A DNA stretch of 38,452 nucleotides from Lysobacterales bacterium. Its GTDB lineage: Bacteria > Pseudomonadota > Gammaproteobacteria > Xanthomonadales > Wenzhouxiangellaceae. Position numbers and translations under genes: made by a program. How positions within the stretch are numbered: position 1 is the first letter of the stretch; each line of letters opens with the position of its first letter. The DNA is taken from NCBI GenBank assembly GCA_002722315.1, contig PBLG01000036.1, positions 1-38,452 on the forward strand, written 5' to 3'. Shown piece by piece: positions 24,855 through 33,316 of the stretch. The notes under the pieces are model-generated. The model had not been told where the DNA came from, did no database searches, and saw only the letters and a program-made list of their open reading frames with translations.

Positions 24855-25658
24855 ATGAACGAACCCGATATGCCCGAGATTACTGCCGATATGTCAGCCG
24901 CGCAAGCGTCGTTCGAGCGTGACGGTTTCGTCATCGCAGGCGGGCTTTGCCCACCGGAACAACTGCAGCGGATGCGGCTTTCGGTGGAACGTGACCTTGC
25001 CGCCGCGCTCGCGCCTGTGGAATACGAGGCCGACGTGGCCTATCCGGGCGCGCCTTCGGGCCGCGAGGCGCCCGGCGGGCATACCGTGCGTCGATTGCTG
25101 GATGCGCTGGGCCGCGACCCGGTTTTCGCCGACTGGGCCTGTTGCAGCGCAATGACGCGCTGGGCGAGGGGACTGCTCGGCACCCGGAGAATACGCGTGG
25201 TGCGAGCGCACCACAACTGCATCATGACCAAGCATCCCGATTATTCCAGCGCCACCGGATGGCACCAGGACATCCGGTACTGGTCGTTCGATCGTCCGGA
25301 ACTTCTCAACGCCTGGACGGCGCTGGACTGCGAGTCGCGCGACAACGGCGGCATGCGCCTGATCCCGGCTTCTCACCGGGCCGTGTTCGATTCGGAGGCC
25401 TTCGATACGGATCGATTCTTTCGCAGCGAGCACCCGCCGAACCGGCCCTGGATCGACAGCGCGGTCCAGGTGGACCTGCAACCCGGCGACGTGCTGTTCT
25501 TTCACGCCGCCGTGCTGCACGCCGCCGGGCGCAACCTGACCGAGCGGCGAAAGCGTGCCGTGGTCTTTTCCTATCGGCCCGAAAGCAACCGCCCCCTGCC
25601 CGGCACGCGCTCGGCCGCCGGCGCGGACCTGGACCCGGAGCGCCGGGCATGCGTCTGA
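24855..25658 (+). CDS. Phytanoyl-CoA dioxygenase (PhyH)-family protein
   Basis: A 267-residue Fe(II)/2-oxoglutarate-dependent oxygenase. The facial triad is visible as His137 and Asp139 (GWHQDIRYWS) and His222 (AAVLHAAGRN). Arg232-234 in ERRKRAVVFSYRP probably binds 2-oxoglutarate. PhyH members hydroxylate lipids, ectoine, halogenated or nucleotide-linked substrates; this one cannot be assigned. GGAAAG lies just before the ATG. Its 3' end overlaps the next gene by ten bases, so the product may act together with the two following transporters. Confidence 0.87.
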   Translation: MNEPDMPEITADMSAAQASFERDGFVIAGGLCPPEQLQRMRLSVERDLAAALAPVEYEADVAYPGAPSGREAPGGHTVRRLLDALGRDPVFADWACCSAMTRWARGLLGTRRIRVVRAHHNCIMTKHPDYSSATGWHQDIRYWSFDRPELLNAWTALDCESRDNGGMRLIPASHRAVFDSEAFDTDRFFRSEHPPNRPWIDSAVQVDLQPGDVLFFHAAVLHAAGRNLTERRKRAVVFSYRPESNRPLPGTRSAAGADLDPERRACV

Positions 25659-26167
25659 CCGTGGTGATGGTGCTGGCCATGATGCTGATCGTGGCCAGCG
25701 CCAACTGGCTGGTCCAGTTTCCGATCAACGACTGGCTCACCTGGGGCGCGTTGACCTACCCGGTGAGCTATTTCATCACCGACCTGACCAACCGCATCAA
25801 GGGTCCCGACACGGCGCGCAAGGTCGTCTGGTTCGGGTTCGCGCTGGCGGTGGCGGTCTCGGCGTTTCTTGCCGGGCCGCGGATTGCGCTTGCTTCGGGA
25901 ACCGCGTTCCTGGTTTCGCAGATGCTCGATATCAAGGTGTTCGACAGGCTGCGTCGCCGTGCCTGGTGGCAGCCGCCGCTTTTTTCGTCCGCCGTGGGCT
26001 CGGCCGTGGACACCTTGCTGTTCTTCGCGCTGGCGTTCTATGCCACCGGCATGCCCTGGGTGACGCTGGCGATCGGCGATTACGGGGTGAAGCTGGCCAT
26101 CGCGTTGCTGATGCTCGCGCCGTGGTGGTTCGCGCTGCGCCGCGGGCGCGATCCGGTCGCAGACTGA
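25649..26167 (+). CDS. VUT-family (YhhQ-like) membrane transporter
   Basis: A 172-residue hydrophobic protein with about five or six spans. WLTWGALTYPVSYFITDLTN (about 29-48) and the IKGPDTARKVVWFGFA segment are hallmarks of the VUT/YhhQ family; E. coli YhhQ imports queuosine precursors. VSQMLDIKVFDRLRRR and SAVGSAVDTLLFF also match. It starts inside the PhyH gene (ten-base overlap) and ends three bases before the EamA gene, implying translational coupling. Queuosine precursor uptake is the default guess, but the dioxygenase partner hints at another substrate. Confidence 0.8.
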   Translation: MRLTVVMVLAMMLIVASANWLVQFPINDWLTWGALTYPVSYFITDLTNRIKGPDTARKVVWFGFALAVAVSAFLAGPRIALASGTAFLVSQMLDIKVFDRLRRRAWWQPPLFSSAVGSAVDTLLFFALAFYATGMPWVTLAIGDYGVKLAIALLMLAPWWFALRRGRDPVAD

Positions 26168-26170
26168 CCA

Positions 26171-27046
26171 GTGGGCGAATTCTTCTCGATTGCCTGCGCG
26201 GCCGTCTGGGCGCTGGCGGTGGTGCTGTTTCGCCGCTCGGGTGAAACCCTGCCGGCGTTCGAGCTCAACCTGTTCAAGAACGTGCTGGGCGTGGTGTTGA
26301 TGGGGCTGACCGTGCTGGCGGTCGAGAACGATGCGCTGCCGGCGTTTTCCGCCCGGGAATGGCTGATCGTCTGCGCCTCGGGCGTCATCGGGATCGCCGT
26401 GGCCGATACCTGGTACCTGCGCGCGCTGAACCTGATGGGCGCTGCGCGCACCGGGGTGGTCGCGAGCCTGTACAGCCCGTTCGTGGTGCTGCTGTCGGCG
26501 ATGTATCTCGGCGAACTCCTGCGCGGCTGGCAGTTGGCCGGTTTCAGCCTGGTGCTGGCGGGCATTTTGCTGGTGACCTGGCGCAGCAATCGAATGGATG
26601 TTTCACGGCGCGCGCTGCGCCTCGGCGTGTACTACGGGGCCGGCGCGGTGCTGATGATGGCGATCGGCATCGTCATGGTCAAGCCGGTGCTGGAGGGCGA
26701 CCACTTTTTCGCCACCGCGGGGTTGCGCCTGGCTGCCGGTACGCTGGCGATGCTTGCTTTCGTGTCGGCCACGCGCGGCTGGTCGGCGATGATGGACCGC
26801 TATCGCCAGCCCCAGCCGTGGCCTACGATCGCGCTTGCCAGTGTCCTGGCCAGTTATGTCTCCATGCTGCTGTGGCTCGGCGGGTACCGGCTGGCGCCGG
26901 CCTCGGTGGCCTCGGTGCTCAACGAAACCGCCGCCGCCTTCATCGTGCTGTTCGCCTGGTGGGTGCTCAAGGAGCCGATGAGTCTCCGGCGGGTTGGCGG
27001 CGTTTGCCTGACTTTTGCCGGGGTTTCGGTGATTGTTGCGATGTAG
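26171..27046 (+). CDS. EamA/DMT-superfamily transporter
   Basis: A 291-residue inner-membrane protein with ten predicted spans in two EamA repeats. ARTGVVASLYSPFVVLLSAM ends the first repeat; the second holds ASVASVLNETAAAFIVLFAW and the terminal [20 protein letters not shown] proteins export or import small metabolites; the substrate is unknown. The start is a GTG three bases after the VUT stop, with no clear Shine-Dalgarno, consistent with coupling. The last 80 bases overlap the opposite-strand DUF2937 gene. Confidence 0.87.
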   Translation: MGEFFSIACAAVWALAVVLFRRSGETLPAFELNLFKNVLGVVLMGLTVLAVENDALPAFSAREWLIVCASGVIGIAVADTWYLRALNLMGAARTGVVASLYSPFVVLLSAMYLGELLRGWQLAGFSLVLAGILLVTWRSNRMDVSRRALRLGVYYGAGAVLMMAIGIVMVKPVLEGDHFFATAGLRLAAGTLAMLAFVSATRGWSAMMDRYRQPQPWPTIALASVLASYVSMLLWLGGYRLAPASVASVLNETAAAFIVLFAWWVLKEPMSLRRVGGVCLTFAGVSVIVAM

Positions 27047-27530
27047 CCTTGCCGGTCTCGCGGCGCGCGCGCGCCTTGCCGGCAGCCCAGAAAGGGATCT
27101 TCGTCGCGTCCCATGCCAGCGCGGCCAGGACCACGCCTATCAGCGTCCAGACGATCGAGGCCGGATCCACGGGTATGGCCGGAACGAAAGCGTCGGCGGC
27201 GCCGCGGGCGATGGACCAGTCGGCGTGACGCAGCAGCGTGAACGGCCGCAGTATGGCCGGCGACTCGAGCAGCACTTCGCGGAAGCGTTCGAGTTCGGCC
27301 AGGCGGAGCGACAGTTCGGCGACCGCCTGTTCGCGGCCCTCGCCGCCCAGCCAGGGCAGGATGTCGCCCGCCGCCAGCTTGTCGATGGTCCGGCGCGCCT
27401 CGTCGATGTGGCCGCCCAGGCGCTGCAGGTAGGCATGGGTGAAGGCCGGGGCCTGGGAAAAGCCCAGGCCGCCCACGCCGCCGGCGGCAGCGCTGCCGAG
27501 ATGGTCGAGACGACGGACGAGCCAGTTCAC
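26967..27530 (-). CDS. DUF2937-family membrane protein
   Basis: A 187-residue protein with two hydrophobic segments (about 10-28 and 120-145) around a soluble helical loop ([15 protein letters not shown]). This matches the DUF2937 layout; function unknown. The start is a GTG that overlaps the yidD stop (GTGA), so the pair is translationally coupled. The C-terminal tail is a basic, Gln/Pro-rich stretch ([16 protein letters not shown]) encoded antisense to the last span of the EamA gene, an 80-base overlap. Confidence 0.75.
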   Translation of the reverse strand: MNWLVRRLDHLGSAAAGGVGGLGFSQAPAFTHAYLQRLGGHIDEARRTIDKLAAGDILPWLGGEGREQAVAELSLRLAELERFREVLLESPAILRPFTLLRHADWSIARGAADAFVPAIPVDPASIVWTLIGVVLAALAWDATKIPFWAAGKARARRETGKATSQQSPKPRQKSGKRRQPAGDSSAP

Positions 27531-27775
27531 CCGGAGTGCTCTTCGGTCCTGGACAGGTCCTCGTTGCCGGGTACCGGGTCGTGTCCGCCTTCGCACAGGG
27601 GATGGCAGCGCAGGATGCGCCTGGCCGCCATCCAGCTGCCGCGGGCCGGGCCGTACAGCTCGATGGCCTCCTCGGCGTAGCGCGAGCAGGTCGGCGTGAA
27701 TCGGCACTGCTGCCCGATCACCGGAGACAGCAGCCGGCGATAGACATGAATGCTCTTGATCAGAAAGTATTGCAC
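27527..27775 (-). CDS. yidD: Membrane protein insertion efficiency factor YidD
   Basis: An 82-residue peripheral inner-membrane protein that helps YidC insert membrane proteins. The family signature [20 protein letters not shown] (about 20-39) and [12 protein letters not shown] are complete. The start is GTG at 27775. In most bacteria yidD lies in the rpmH-rnpA-yidC cluster; here it is instead coupled to a DUF2937 gene and divergent from dksA. Confidence 0.93.
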   Translation of the reverse strand: MQYFLIKSIHVYRRLLSPVIGQQCRFTPTCSRYAEEAIELYGPARGSWMAARRILRCHPLCEGGHDPVPGNEDLSRTEEHSG

Positions 27776-27780
27776 GAAGG

Positions 27781-27811
27781 TTGATTCTACTCCGGGATCG
27801 CGGTATATAAT
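27781..27811 (+). promoter_or_regulatory. dksA promoter
   Basis: TTGATT (27781-27786), a 19-base spacer and a perfect TATAAT (27806-27811) lie 58 bases upstream of the dksA start. Confidence 0.55.
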
Positions 27812-27868
27812 CGCCGGTTTCCCCGACATCTTGTTGGCAATGACGCGAGTCTTGAGGGCATCCGACAC

Positions 27869-28297
27869 ATGACCAAGAAAGAAGTAAAGCTGCCTAAGAA
27901 TTACCGGCCTTCGGAAAAAGAAGAATACATGAATCCGAAACAGCTGGAATATTTCCGCCAGAAGCTTCTGAACTGGCGTCAGGAGCTTATCGAAGAATCG
28001 CAGGAGACGATCAACAACCTTCGCGGCGAAGTGCGCGACGTCGGCGATGAGGCCGAGCGTGCGTCCCACGAGACCGAAAACAGCCTGGAGCTGCGCACGC
28101 GCGATCGTTATCGCAAGCTGCTGGGCAAGATCGACCAGGCGTTGTCCCGGGTCGAGGACGGCAGTTACGGCTATTGTGAAGAGACCGGCGAGGAAATCGG
28201 CCTCGCGCGCCTGGAAGCGCGCCCGATCGCGACGCTGTGCCTGGACGCACAGGAGCGCTGGGAGCTCAAGCAGAAACAGATGAAGGACAGCCGATAA
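27869..28297 (+). CDS. dksA: DksA, RNA polymerase-binding ppGpp cofactor
   Basis: A 142-residue protein that enters the RNA polymerase secondary channel and, with ppGpp, represses rRNA and activates amino acid promoters. The coiled coil (about 30-95) carries the acidic tip DEAERA: Asp60 and Glu63 match Asp71 and Asp74 of E. coli. In the C-terminal finger only two of four zinc cysteines remain: Cys103 and Cys124 are present, while the partners are Thr106 and Ala127 ([19 protein letters not shown]). This resembles zinc-independent DksA forms of alphaproteobacteria and Pseudomonas DksA2. RBS and promoter are good. Confidence 0.95.
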   Translation: MTKKEVKLPKNYRPSEKEEYMNPKQLEYFRQKLLNWRQELIEESQETINNLRGEVRDVGDEAERASHETENSLELRTRDRYRKLLGKIDQALSRVEDGSYGYCEETGEEIGLARLEARPIATLCLDAQERWELKQKQMKDSR

Positions 28298-28327
28298 ATA
28301 CTGATTCCAGTTGGCAACGGGCACGTT

Positions 28328-28355
28328 TTGCCCCAGACTGTCTATCGGGTATCAT
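28328..28355 (+). promoter_or_regulatory. Possible promoter of the ompA-like gene
   Basis: TTGCCC (28328-28333), 16 bases, TATCAT (28350-28355), 43 bases before the start codon at 28399. Confidence 0.4.
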
Positions 28356-28398
28356 CTCGGTCACATCAATTGCAGTTTCAAATATCTGGAGCATTCGC

Positions 28399-29427
28399 AT
28401 GAAGCGCATCCTGTTGGCAGTTCTTTTCCTCGGGCCCACCTTGGTTTCGGCCCAGTCCGAGGACCGTGTTTTCGACGATCGCTGGTACGCCGGCGTGATG
28501 GGCGGCGTGGCTCGCCCGGGCGATGACCGCCTGACCGAGTCGACGACGCCATACTTCGGGGCATATTTCGGCCGCTTTTTCAGCCCGAATTTCAGCCTGG
28601 ATCTCACGCTTGACACTTACTCGGCGGATTTCGAGCGTCGCGAACTGGCCTCGGCCGGGATCACCACGCCGGCCGGGTTCAGCCGCGATTTCGACATCTA
28701 CGGCTACGGCCTGACCGGTCGCTACCACTTCGGAGACATGGACAACCGCCATCGGCCCTACGGCCTGGTCGGGCTGGGCATAGCCGAACACGACAATTTC
28801 CTGGACGAGGGTCGTGACATGTACGTCTCCTGGGGCGTCGGGATCCAGTCGAAGCTGGGCGAGAACGTCCGCCTTCGGACCCAGCTCGAGGGCCGCTACG
28901 ACAACGACCGTGCAACCCGGAATTCGGACAACGGTTTCGTCGACATGATCGCATCCGTGGGCCTGAGCTTCTCGTTCGGCGAGCCGCCGCGCCAGCCCCA
29001 ACCGGCACCGCCGGCCGAGCCGGTTCGTCCCGCGCCGCCGCCTCCGGCGCCGCGTCCCAAGCCGGAGCCCGAGGTGATGTTCGAGTTCGACAGCACCGTG
29101 CTGTTCGATTTCGATTCGTCGGCGCTGCGCGATGAAGCGCGGGCCGAGCTCAACCGCGCGGCCGACATTCTGGCCCCGCGCGACGACATCATCCTGATCG
29201 AGGTTGCCGGGCATACCGACAGCATCGGCACCGAGGAATACAACCAGGATCTTTCGGTCCGCCGCGCGCAGGCCGTCGCCGATTACCTGGTGCAGAACGG
29301 CGTCTCGCGCGATCGACTGCGCGTGGTCGGGTTCGGCGAGACCCGCCCGAAGGCGCCCAACGACACCCCGGCGAACCGCCAGCTGAACCGCCGCGTCGTG
29401 CTGTCCATCCTGGATAGAGCCAACTGA
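28399..29427 (+). CDS. OmpA-like outer membrane protein
   Basis: The 342-residue precursor has a Sec signal (KRILLAVLFLGPTLVSA). An eight-stranded OmpA/OmpW-type barrel follows (about 25-195), then a proline-rich linker (about 197-226) and a C-terminal OmpA domain (about 230-340). The peptidoglycan-binding motif includes VAGHTDSIGTEEYNQDLSVR and the following R..AV..YL. It anchors the outer membrane to the cell wall. GGAG lies seven bases before the ATG. A bidirectional terminator follows, shared with convergent sufE. Confidence 0.95.
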   Translation: MKRILLAVLFLGPTLVSAQSEDRVFDDRWYAGVMGGVARPGDDRLTESTTPYFGAYFGRFFSPNFSLDLTLDTYSADFERRELASAGITTPAGFSRDFDIYGYGLTGRYHFGDMDNRHRPYGLVGLGIAEHDNFLDEGRDMYVSWGVGIQSKLGENVRLRTQLEGRYDNDRATRNSDNGFVDMIASVGLSFSFGEPPRQPQPAPPAEPVRPAPPPPAPRPKPEPEVMFEFDSTVLFDFDSSALRDEARAELNRAADILAPRDDIILIEVAGHTDSIGTEEYNQDLSVRRAQAVADYLVQNGVSRDRLRVVGFGETRPKAPNDTPANRQLNRRVVLSILDRAN

Positions 29428-29452
29428 GCCGGTTGTTCGCCACAGGATAAAG

Positions 29453-29479
29453 AAAAGACCCGCCGCCGGCGGGTCTTTT
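29453..29479. terminator. Bidirectional terminator between ompA-like gene and sufE
   Basis: AAAAGACCCGCC-GCC-GGCGGGTCTTTT gives a GC-rich stem with T-runs on both strands, placed between two convergent genes. Confidence 0.92.
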
Positions 29480-29534
29480 CGTTTCTACCGAACCGCACAA
29501 GCCCGGTCACCGGGCGTCGAGCTCCCCTTTCAGG

Positions 29535-29951
29535 TCAGCGATTTTGAGCGCTTCGGGCGTGATGGCGCACGGCTTCGAGCATGGCGTTCAGACCGTTGGC
29601 CCGGGTAGGGGACAGGTGCTCGCCCAATCCGAGTTCGCTGACGAACCTGGGCTGGGCGTCCAGGATTTCGCGCGCCGAGCGCCCGGAGTAGACCCGCAAC
29701 AGCAGGTAGATGAGCCCGGACACGATGGCCGCGTCGCTGTTGGCGCGAAACTCCAGTTTTTCGGCGTCGCCCGAGGCGTGCAGCCATACGCTCGACTGAC
29801 AGCCGGCCAGCAGTGCATCGTCGCGCATTTCCTCCGGCGCCAAAGGCTCGAGCTTGCGCCCGAGATCGATGATGTACTGGTAGCGGTCCAGCCAGTCGTC
29901 GAACAGCGAGAACTCGTCGATGATTTCGTCCTGGACTTCGTCAATCGTCAT
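29535..29951 (-). CDS. sufE: SufE cysteine desulfuration protein
   Basis: A 138-residue protein that takes sulfane sulfur from a cysteine desulfurase (SufS) and passes it to the Suf scaffold for Fe-S assembly. The acceptor is Cys51 in LLAGCQSSVWLHA, the same number as in E. coli when the ATG at 29951 is used. That start has AAGG eight bases ahead. An ATG at 29975 overlapping the cysS stop (TGATG) is also possible. It is coupled to cysS; no sufS or sufBCD is in the window. Confidence 0.93.
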   Translation of the reverse strand: MTIDEVQDEIIDEFSLFDDWLDRYQYIIDLGRKLEPLAPEEMRDDALLAGCQSSVWLHASGDAEKLEFRANSDAAIVSGLIYLLLRVYSGRSAREILDAQPRFVSELGLGEHLSPTRANGLNAMLEAVRHHARSAQNR

Positions 29952-29974
29952 TTCGCCAGCCTTGTCGGGGGTCA

Positions 29975-31372
29975 TCAAGTCTCGGTCGCCTGTCCGCTTT
30001 CCCGGGCCTTGACGCGCCAGCGGGTGCCTTCGGCCGAATCCTCCAGTTCCACGCCCATTTCGTCCAGCTCGTCCCTGAGTCGGTCGGCTTCGGCGAAATT
30101 CCGCTGCTGCCTGGCTTCGGTTCGCTGCGCGACCAGCCGATCGATGTGATCCGGGTCGAGGCCGGCCTCGGCCTGTCGCTGCTCGGTCCACTGCGCCGGC
30201 TGCTGGAGCAGCCCGAGCAGCTCGCCCGACGCCCGAAGTTCGCCGGCCAGGCGAGCGTGTTGTGCGGGGTCCTCGCACTGGCCGAGTTCTCGGGCCAGGG
30301 CATTCAGCGCGGCAAGCGCCGCCGGCGTGTTGAGATCGTCGTCGAGCGCTTCGACCACGGTGGCGGCGGGCTTGGCCGCCTGTTCGGCGGGATGGTCTTC
30401 CAGCACCCGGTACAGGCGGTCCAGGGTGGTCACGGCCTGGCGCAGGGCGCTCTCGGACCAGTCCAGCGGCTGGCGATAATGGGCCGACAGCAGCAGGTAG
30501 CGCATCGCCTCGCCGGGCCAGTGCCGGAGCAGTTCGTGCACCACCAGCGTATTGCCCAGGCTCTTGGACATCTTGCGCTTTTCGACCGTGACGAAGCCGT
30601 TGTGCAGCCAGTAGCGGGCGAAAAGCTTCGTCCCGTGCGCGCAGCAGCTCTGCGCGATCTCGTTTTCGTGGTGCGGAAACACCAGGTCCTGGCCGCCGGC
30701 GTGGATGTCGATCACCTCGCCCAGGTGGGCCGCGCTCATCGCCGAGCACTCGATATGCCATCCCGGTCGGCCGCGGCCCCACGGGCTGTCCCAGCCCGGC
30801 TGGCTGTCGTCGGAGGGTTTCCACAGCACGAAATCGCCCGGGTTTCGCTTGTACGGTGCGACCTCGACCCGGGCGCCGGCGATCATTTCGCGGCGGTCCC
30901 GGCCCGACAGCCGTCCGTAGCTGTCGAAAGTGTCGACGTCGAACAGTACGTGTCGCTCGGCTTCGTAGGCGTGCCCGGCCGCGATCAGCCGCTCGATCAT
31001 CGCGACGATCTCGCCGATGTGTTCGGTGGCGCGCGGTTCGATTGTCGGTCGGCCGACGCCGAGCGCCGCCATGTCGGCGTGGTAGGCCTCGGTGAAGCGG
31101 CGGGGGATGACGCCGATTTCCAGTCCCTGTTCGGCCGCTGCGGCGTTGATCTTGTCGTCCACGTCGGTGATGTTGCGGGCGTAGACCACGTTGGGATAGC
31201 GCGTTTTCAGCAAACGGTAGAGCAGATCGAAGACCACTGCCGGGCGCGCGTTGCCGATGTGCGCGTAGTTGTAAACGGTCGGGCCGCAGGCGTACATCGT
31301 CACGCGATCCGGGTCCAGCGGCTCGAAGGATTGTTTCGATCGGGTCAGCGTGTTGTAGAGCTGCAGCGTCAT
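29975..31372 (-). CDS. cysS: Cysteinyl-tRNA synthetase
   Basis: A 465-residue class Ia synthetase that charges tRNA-Cys. HIGN is at 38-41 and KMSKS at 267-271. Zinc ligands Cys29, Cys209, His234 and Glu238 match E. coli. The C-terminal helical domain ends near the stop, which overlaps an upstream sufE start candidate. This puts cysteine activation beside cysteine desulfuration. Confidence 0.97.
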   Translation of the reverse strand: MTLQLYNTLTRSKQSFEPLDPDRVTMYACGPTVYNYAHIGNARPAVVFDLLYRLLKTRYPNVVYARNITDVDDKINAAAAEQGLEIGVIPRRFTEAYHADMAALGVGRPTIEPRATEHIGEIVAMIERLIAAGHAYEAERHVLFDVDTFDSYGRLSGRDRREMIAGARVEVAPYKRNPGDFVLWKPSDDSQPGWDSPWGRGRPGWHIECSAMSAAHLGEVIDIHAGGQDLVFPHHENEIAQSCCAHGTKLFARYWLHNGFVTVEKRKMSKSLGNTLVVHELLRHWPGEAMRYLLLSAHYRQPLDWSESALRQAVTTLDRLYRVLEDHPAEQAAKPAATVVEALDDDLNTPAALAALNALARELGQCEDPAQHARLAGELRASGELLGLLQQPAQWTEQRQAEAGLDPDHIDRLVAQRTEARQQRNFAEADRLRDELDEMGVELEDSAEGTRWRVKARESGQATET

Positions 31373-31443
31373 GGTCGGTTGCCGGGATTGAGTGTGGGAA
31401 ACGGCCCAGCCCGGCGCATCAATCGAACGCCGACGCGGTAGGC

Positions 31444-31466
31444 TAGACTTCGTTTCCTGAAGTCTA
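31444..31466. promoter_or_regulatory. Inverted repeat upstream of pepQ
   Basis: TAGACTTC (31444-31451) and GAAGTCTA (31459-31466) are perfect 8-base arms around GTTTCCT, 20 bases before the pepQ ATG. It could be an operator or a 5' mRNA hairpin. Confidence 0.4.
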
Positions 31467-31485
31467 CCGGATCGAGATCGAATTC

Positions 31486-32808
31486 ATGACCGAAATGCCC
31501 AGACCCGAGCACCGCGATTCGCTTTATCGTCACCATGTCGCAACCCTTTCGGACAAGACCGAACGCCTGCTGGCCCGGGCCGGGTACGATCGCCTGCTGC
31601 TGCACTCCGGCCGCTCGCATCCGCGGTTCCAGGACGACTACCACGCGCCGTTCCGGGCTCATCCTCATTTCGTCGCCTGGCTGCCGCTGCCGCTCAACGC
31701 CGATTGCCTGCTCGAAATCCAGCCGGGTTCACGGCCGAAACTATGGCTGGTCGTTCCGGATGATTTCTGGCATGCGCCCCCGGAAGCGCCGGCCTCGTGG
31801 TGGGCCGATCACTACGACGTCGAGATCGTCGCAGATGCCGATGCCTGGCAGCCGGCATTGGAAGCGCCGACCGCGACCGCGCTGATCGGAGACCCGGCGG
31901 ATTTCGGCACGCTGGGGCGTCACGCCGACCTGAACCCGCCGGAGTTGCTGGGCCGGCTGGACGAAATGCGCACGGTCAAGACGGAGTGGCAGATCGAGTG
32001 CATGCGCGAGGCCAATCGCATTGCCATGCGCGGGCACCAGGCCGCGGCCGAGGCATTCGCTTCCGGTGCGTCGGAACTCGAGATTCACCTGGCCTACCTG
32101 AAGGCCGCGGGCCACGAGCCCAACACGCTGCCGTACAACAGCATCGTCGGCCTCAACGAGCACTGCGCGATCCTGCACTACCAGTATCGGGAAGTATCGC
32201 CGCCGCGTCGGTCGCGGAGTTTCCTGATCGATGCCGGCGCCGATTGCCATGGCTACGCCGCCGACATTACCCGGACCTACAGCGCAGACGAGGGGGTGTT
32301 TGGCGACCTGATCCGGGAGATGGACGCGCTGCAGCAGCGCCTGGCCGGCCGCATGCAGGCCGGACGGAGTTACGTGGATCTGCACCGGGAAGCGCATCGC
32401 GGCGTGGCCGAAATCCTGCGTCAGTCCGGAATATGCGACATGGAGATCGACGCGATGCTCGAAGCCGAGGTGACGTCGACATTTCTGCCGCACGGGCTGG
32501 GCCATTTCCTGGGCGTGCAGGTGCACGACGTGGCCGGGCAGCGGGCGCCCGACGGCAGCCCGCTGCCGCCGCCTTCCGAATATCCGATGCTGCGGCTGAC
32601 GCGCGAACTCGAGTCGGGCAACGTGGTGACCGTGGAGCCGGGCCTTTACTTCATCCCCAGCCTGCTGGCCGAGCTGAAGGAGAAACCGATCTCCGGGCGC
32701 ATGGACTGGCGGGCGATCGAACAGCTGGTGCCTTACGGCGGAATCAGGATCGAGGACGACGTGGTCGTTCGCCCCGAGACGCCGGACAATCTGACGCGCA
32801 GAGGCTGA
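31486..32808 (+). CDS. pepQ: Xaa-Pro dipeptidase
   Basis: A 440-residue dinuclear-metal peptidase of the M24 (pita-bread) family that cleaves Xaa-Pro dipeptides in the cytoplasm. Metal ligands are Asp249 and Asp260 (LIDAGADCHGYAADITRTY), His340 (LPHGLGHFLG), Glu384 (TVEPGLYF) and Glu423 (GIRIEDDV). Their numbering is almost identical to E. coli PepQ. The N-terminal creatinase-like domain covers about 1-160. An ATG at codon 4 is an alternative start. Stands alone, with tRNA-Pro convergent downstream. Confidence 0.95.
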   Translation: MTEMPRPEHRDSLYRHHVATLSDKTERLLARAGYDRLLLHSGRSHPRFQDDYHAPFRAHPHFVAWLPLPLNADCLLEIQPGSRPKLWLVVPDDFWHAPPEAPASWWADHYDVEIVADADAWQPALEAPTATALIGDPADFGTLGRHADLNPPELLGRLDEMRTVKTEWQIECMREANRIAMRGHQAAAEAFASGASELEIHLAYLKAAGHEPNTLPYNSIVGLNEHCAILHYQYREVSPPRRSRSFLIDAGADCHGYAADITRTYSADEGVFGDLIREMDALQQRLAGRMQAGRSYVDLHREAHRGVAEILRQSGICDMEIDAMLEAEVTSTFLPHGLGHFLGVQVHDVAGQRAPDGSPLPPPSEYPMLRLTRELESGNVVTVEPGLYFIPSLLAELKEKPISGRMDWRAIEQLVPYGGIRIEDDVVVRPETPDNLTRRG

Positions 32809-32948
32809 GCGGATTCGGGGTCTTGATGGGCCCTGAACGGGCGAGATTCAATCGAGGCTCGAATGCCGGCGACCGGCAGGATTTCAGCCCCGAGGCGCCT
32901 CGGGATGGCGCTGATCGACGACCACCCGAATCCCTTTGAAGGGAAAGG

Positions 32949-33025
32949 TGGTCGGGGTGAGAGGATTCGAACCTCCGGCCCCTGCCTCCCGAAGACAGTG
33001 CTCTACCAGGCTGAGCTACACCCCG
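32949..33025 (-). tRNA. tRNA-Pro(CGG)
   Basis: Minus strand: acceptor CGGGGTG pairs with CACCCCG, discriminator A and encoded CCA follow, and the anticodon loop TTCGGGA gives CGG (codon CCG). The T-loop GGTTCGAATCC is standard. Length 77 nt. Confidence 0.96.
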
Positions 33026-33039
33026 AAATCAAGCCGGGA

Positions 33040-33068
33040 ATTGTACTGCAGATCCGGCTGCTTGACAA
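33040..33068 (-). promoter_or_regulatory. tRNA-Pro promoter
   Basis: Minus strand TTGTCA (33063-33068), 17-base spacer, TACAAT (33040-33045), predicting a start seven or eight bases before the mature tRNA. Confidence 0.7.
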
Positions 33069-33316
33069 CAGAATCGACGGCATTGTCGGCGTGAAAAGAG
33101 AGAACGCCAAAAAATTGCCGAACAGGCGGTTGAAATCGTCCCCTCACGGAACGGTTTCTGTTAAATTTGCATAAATTTCGTAACGAGTCTGTCATCAGGG
33201 ATCGCTAACCTTCTCATCGCGAGTGCAGGAGCCCGGATGGCTTCCGCGCGTGAAATCCGTTCGTCCGAACGCCTTGCAATAGTCCACCAAGTCACAAATT
33301 TTGGGAGTAAGTGCAC

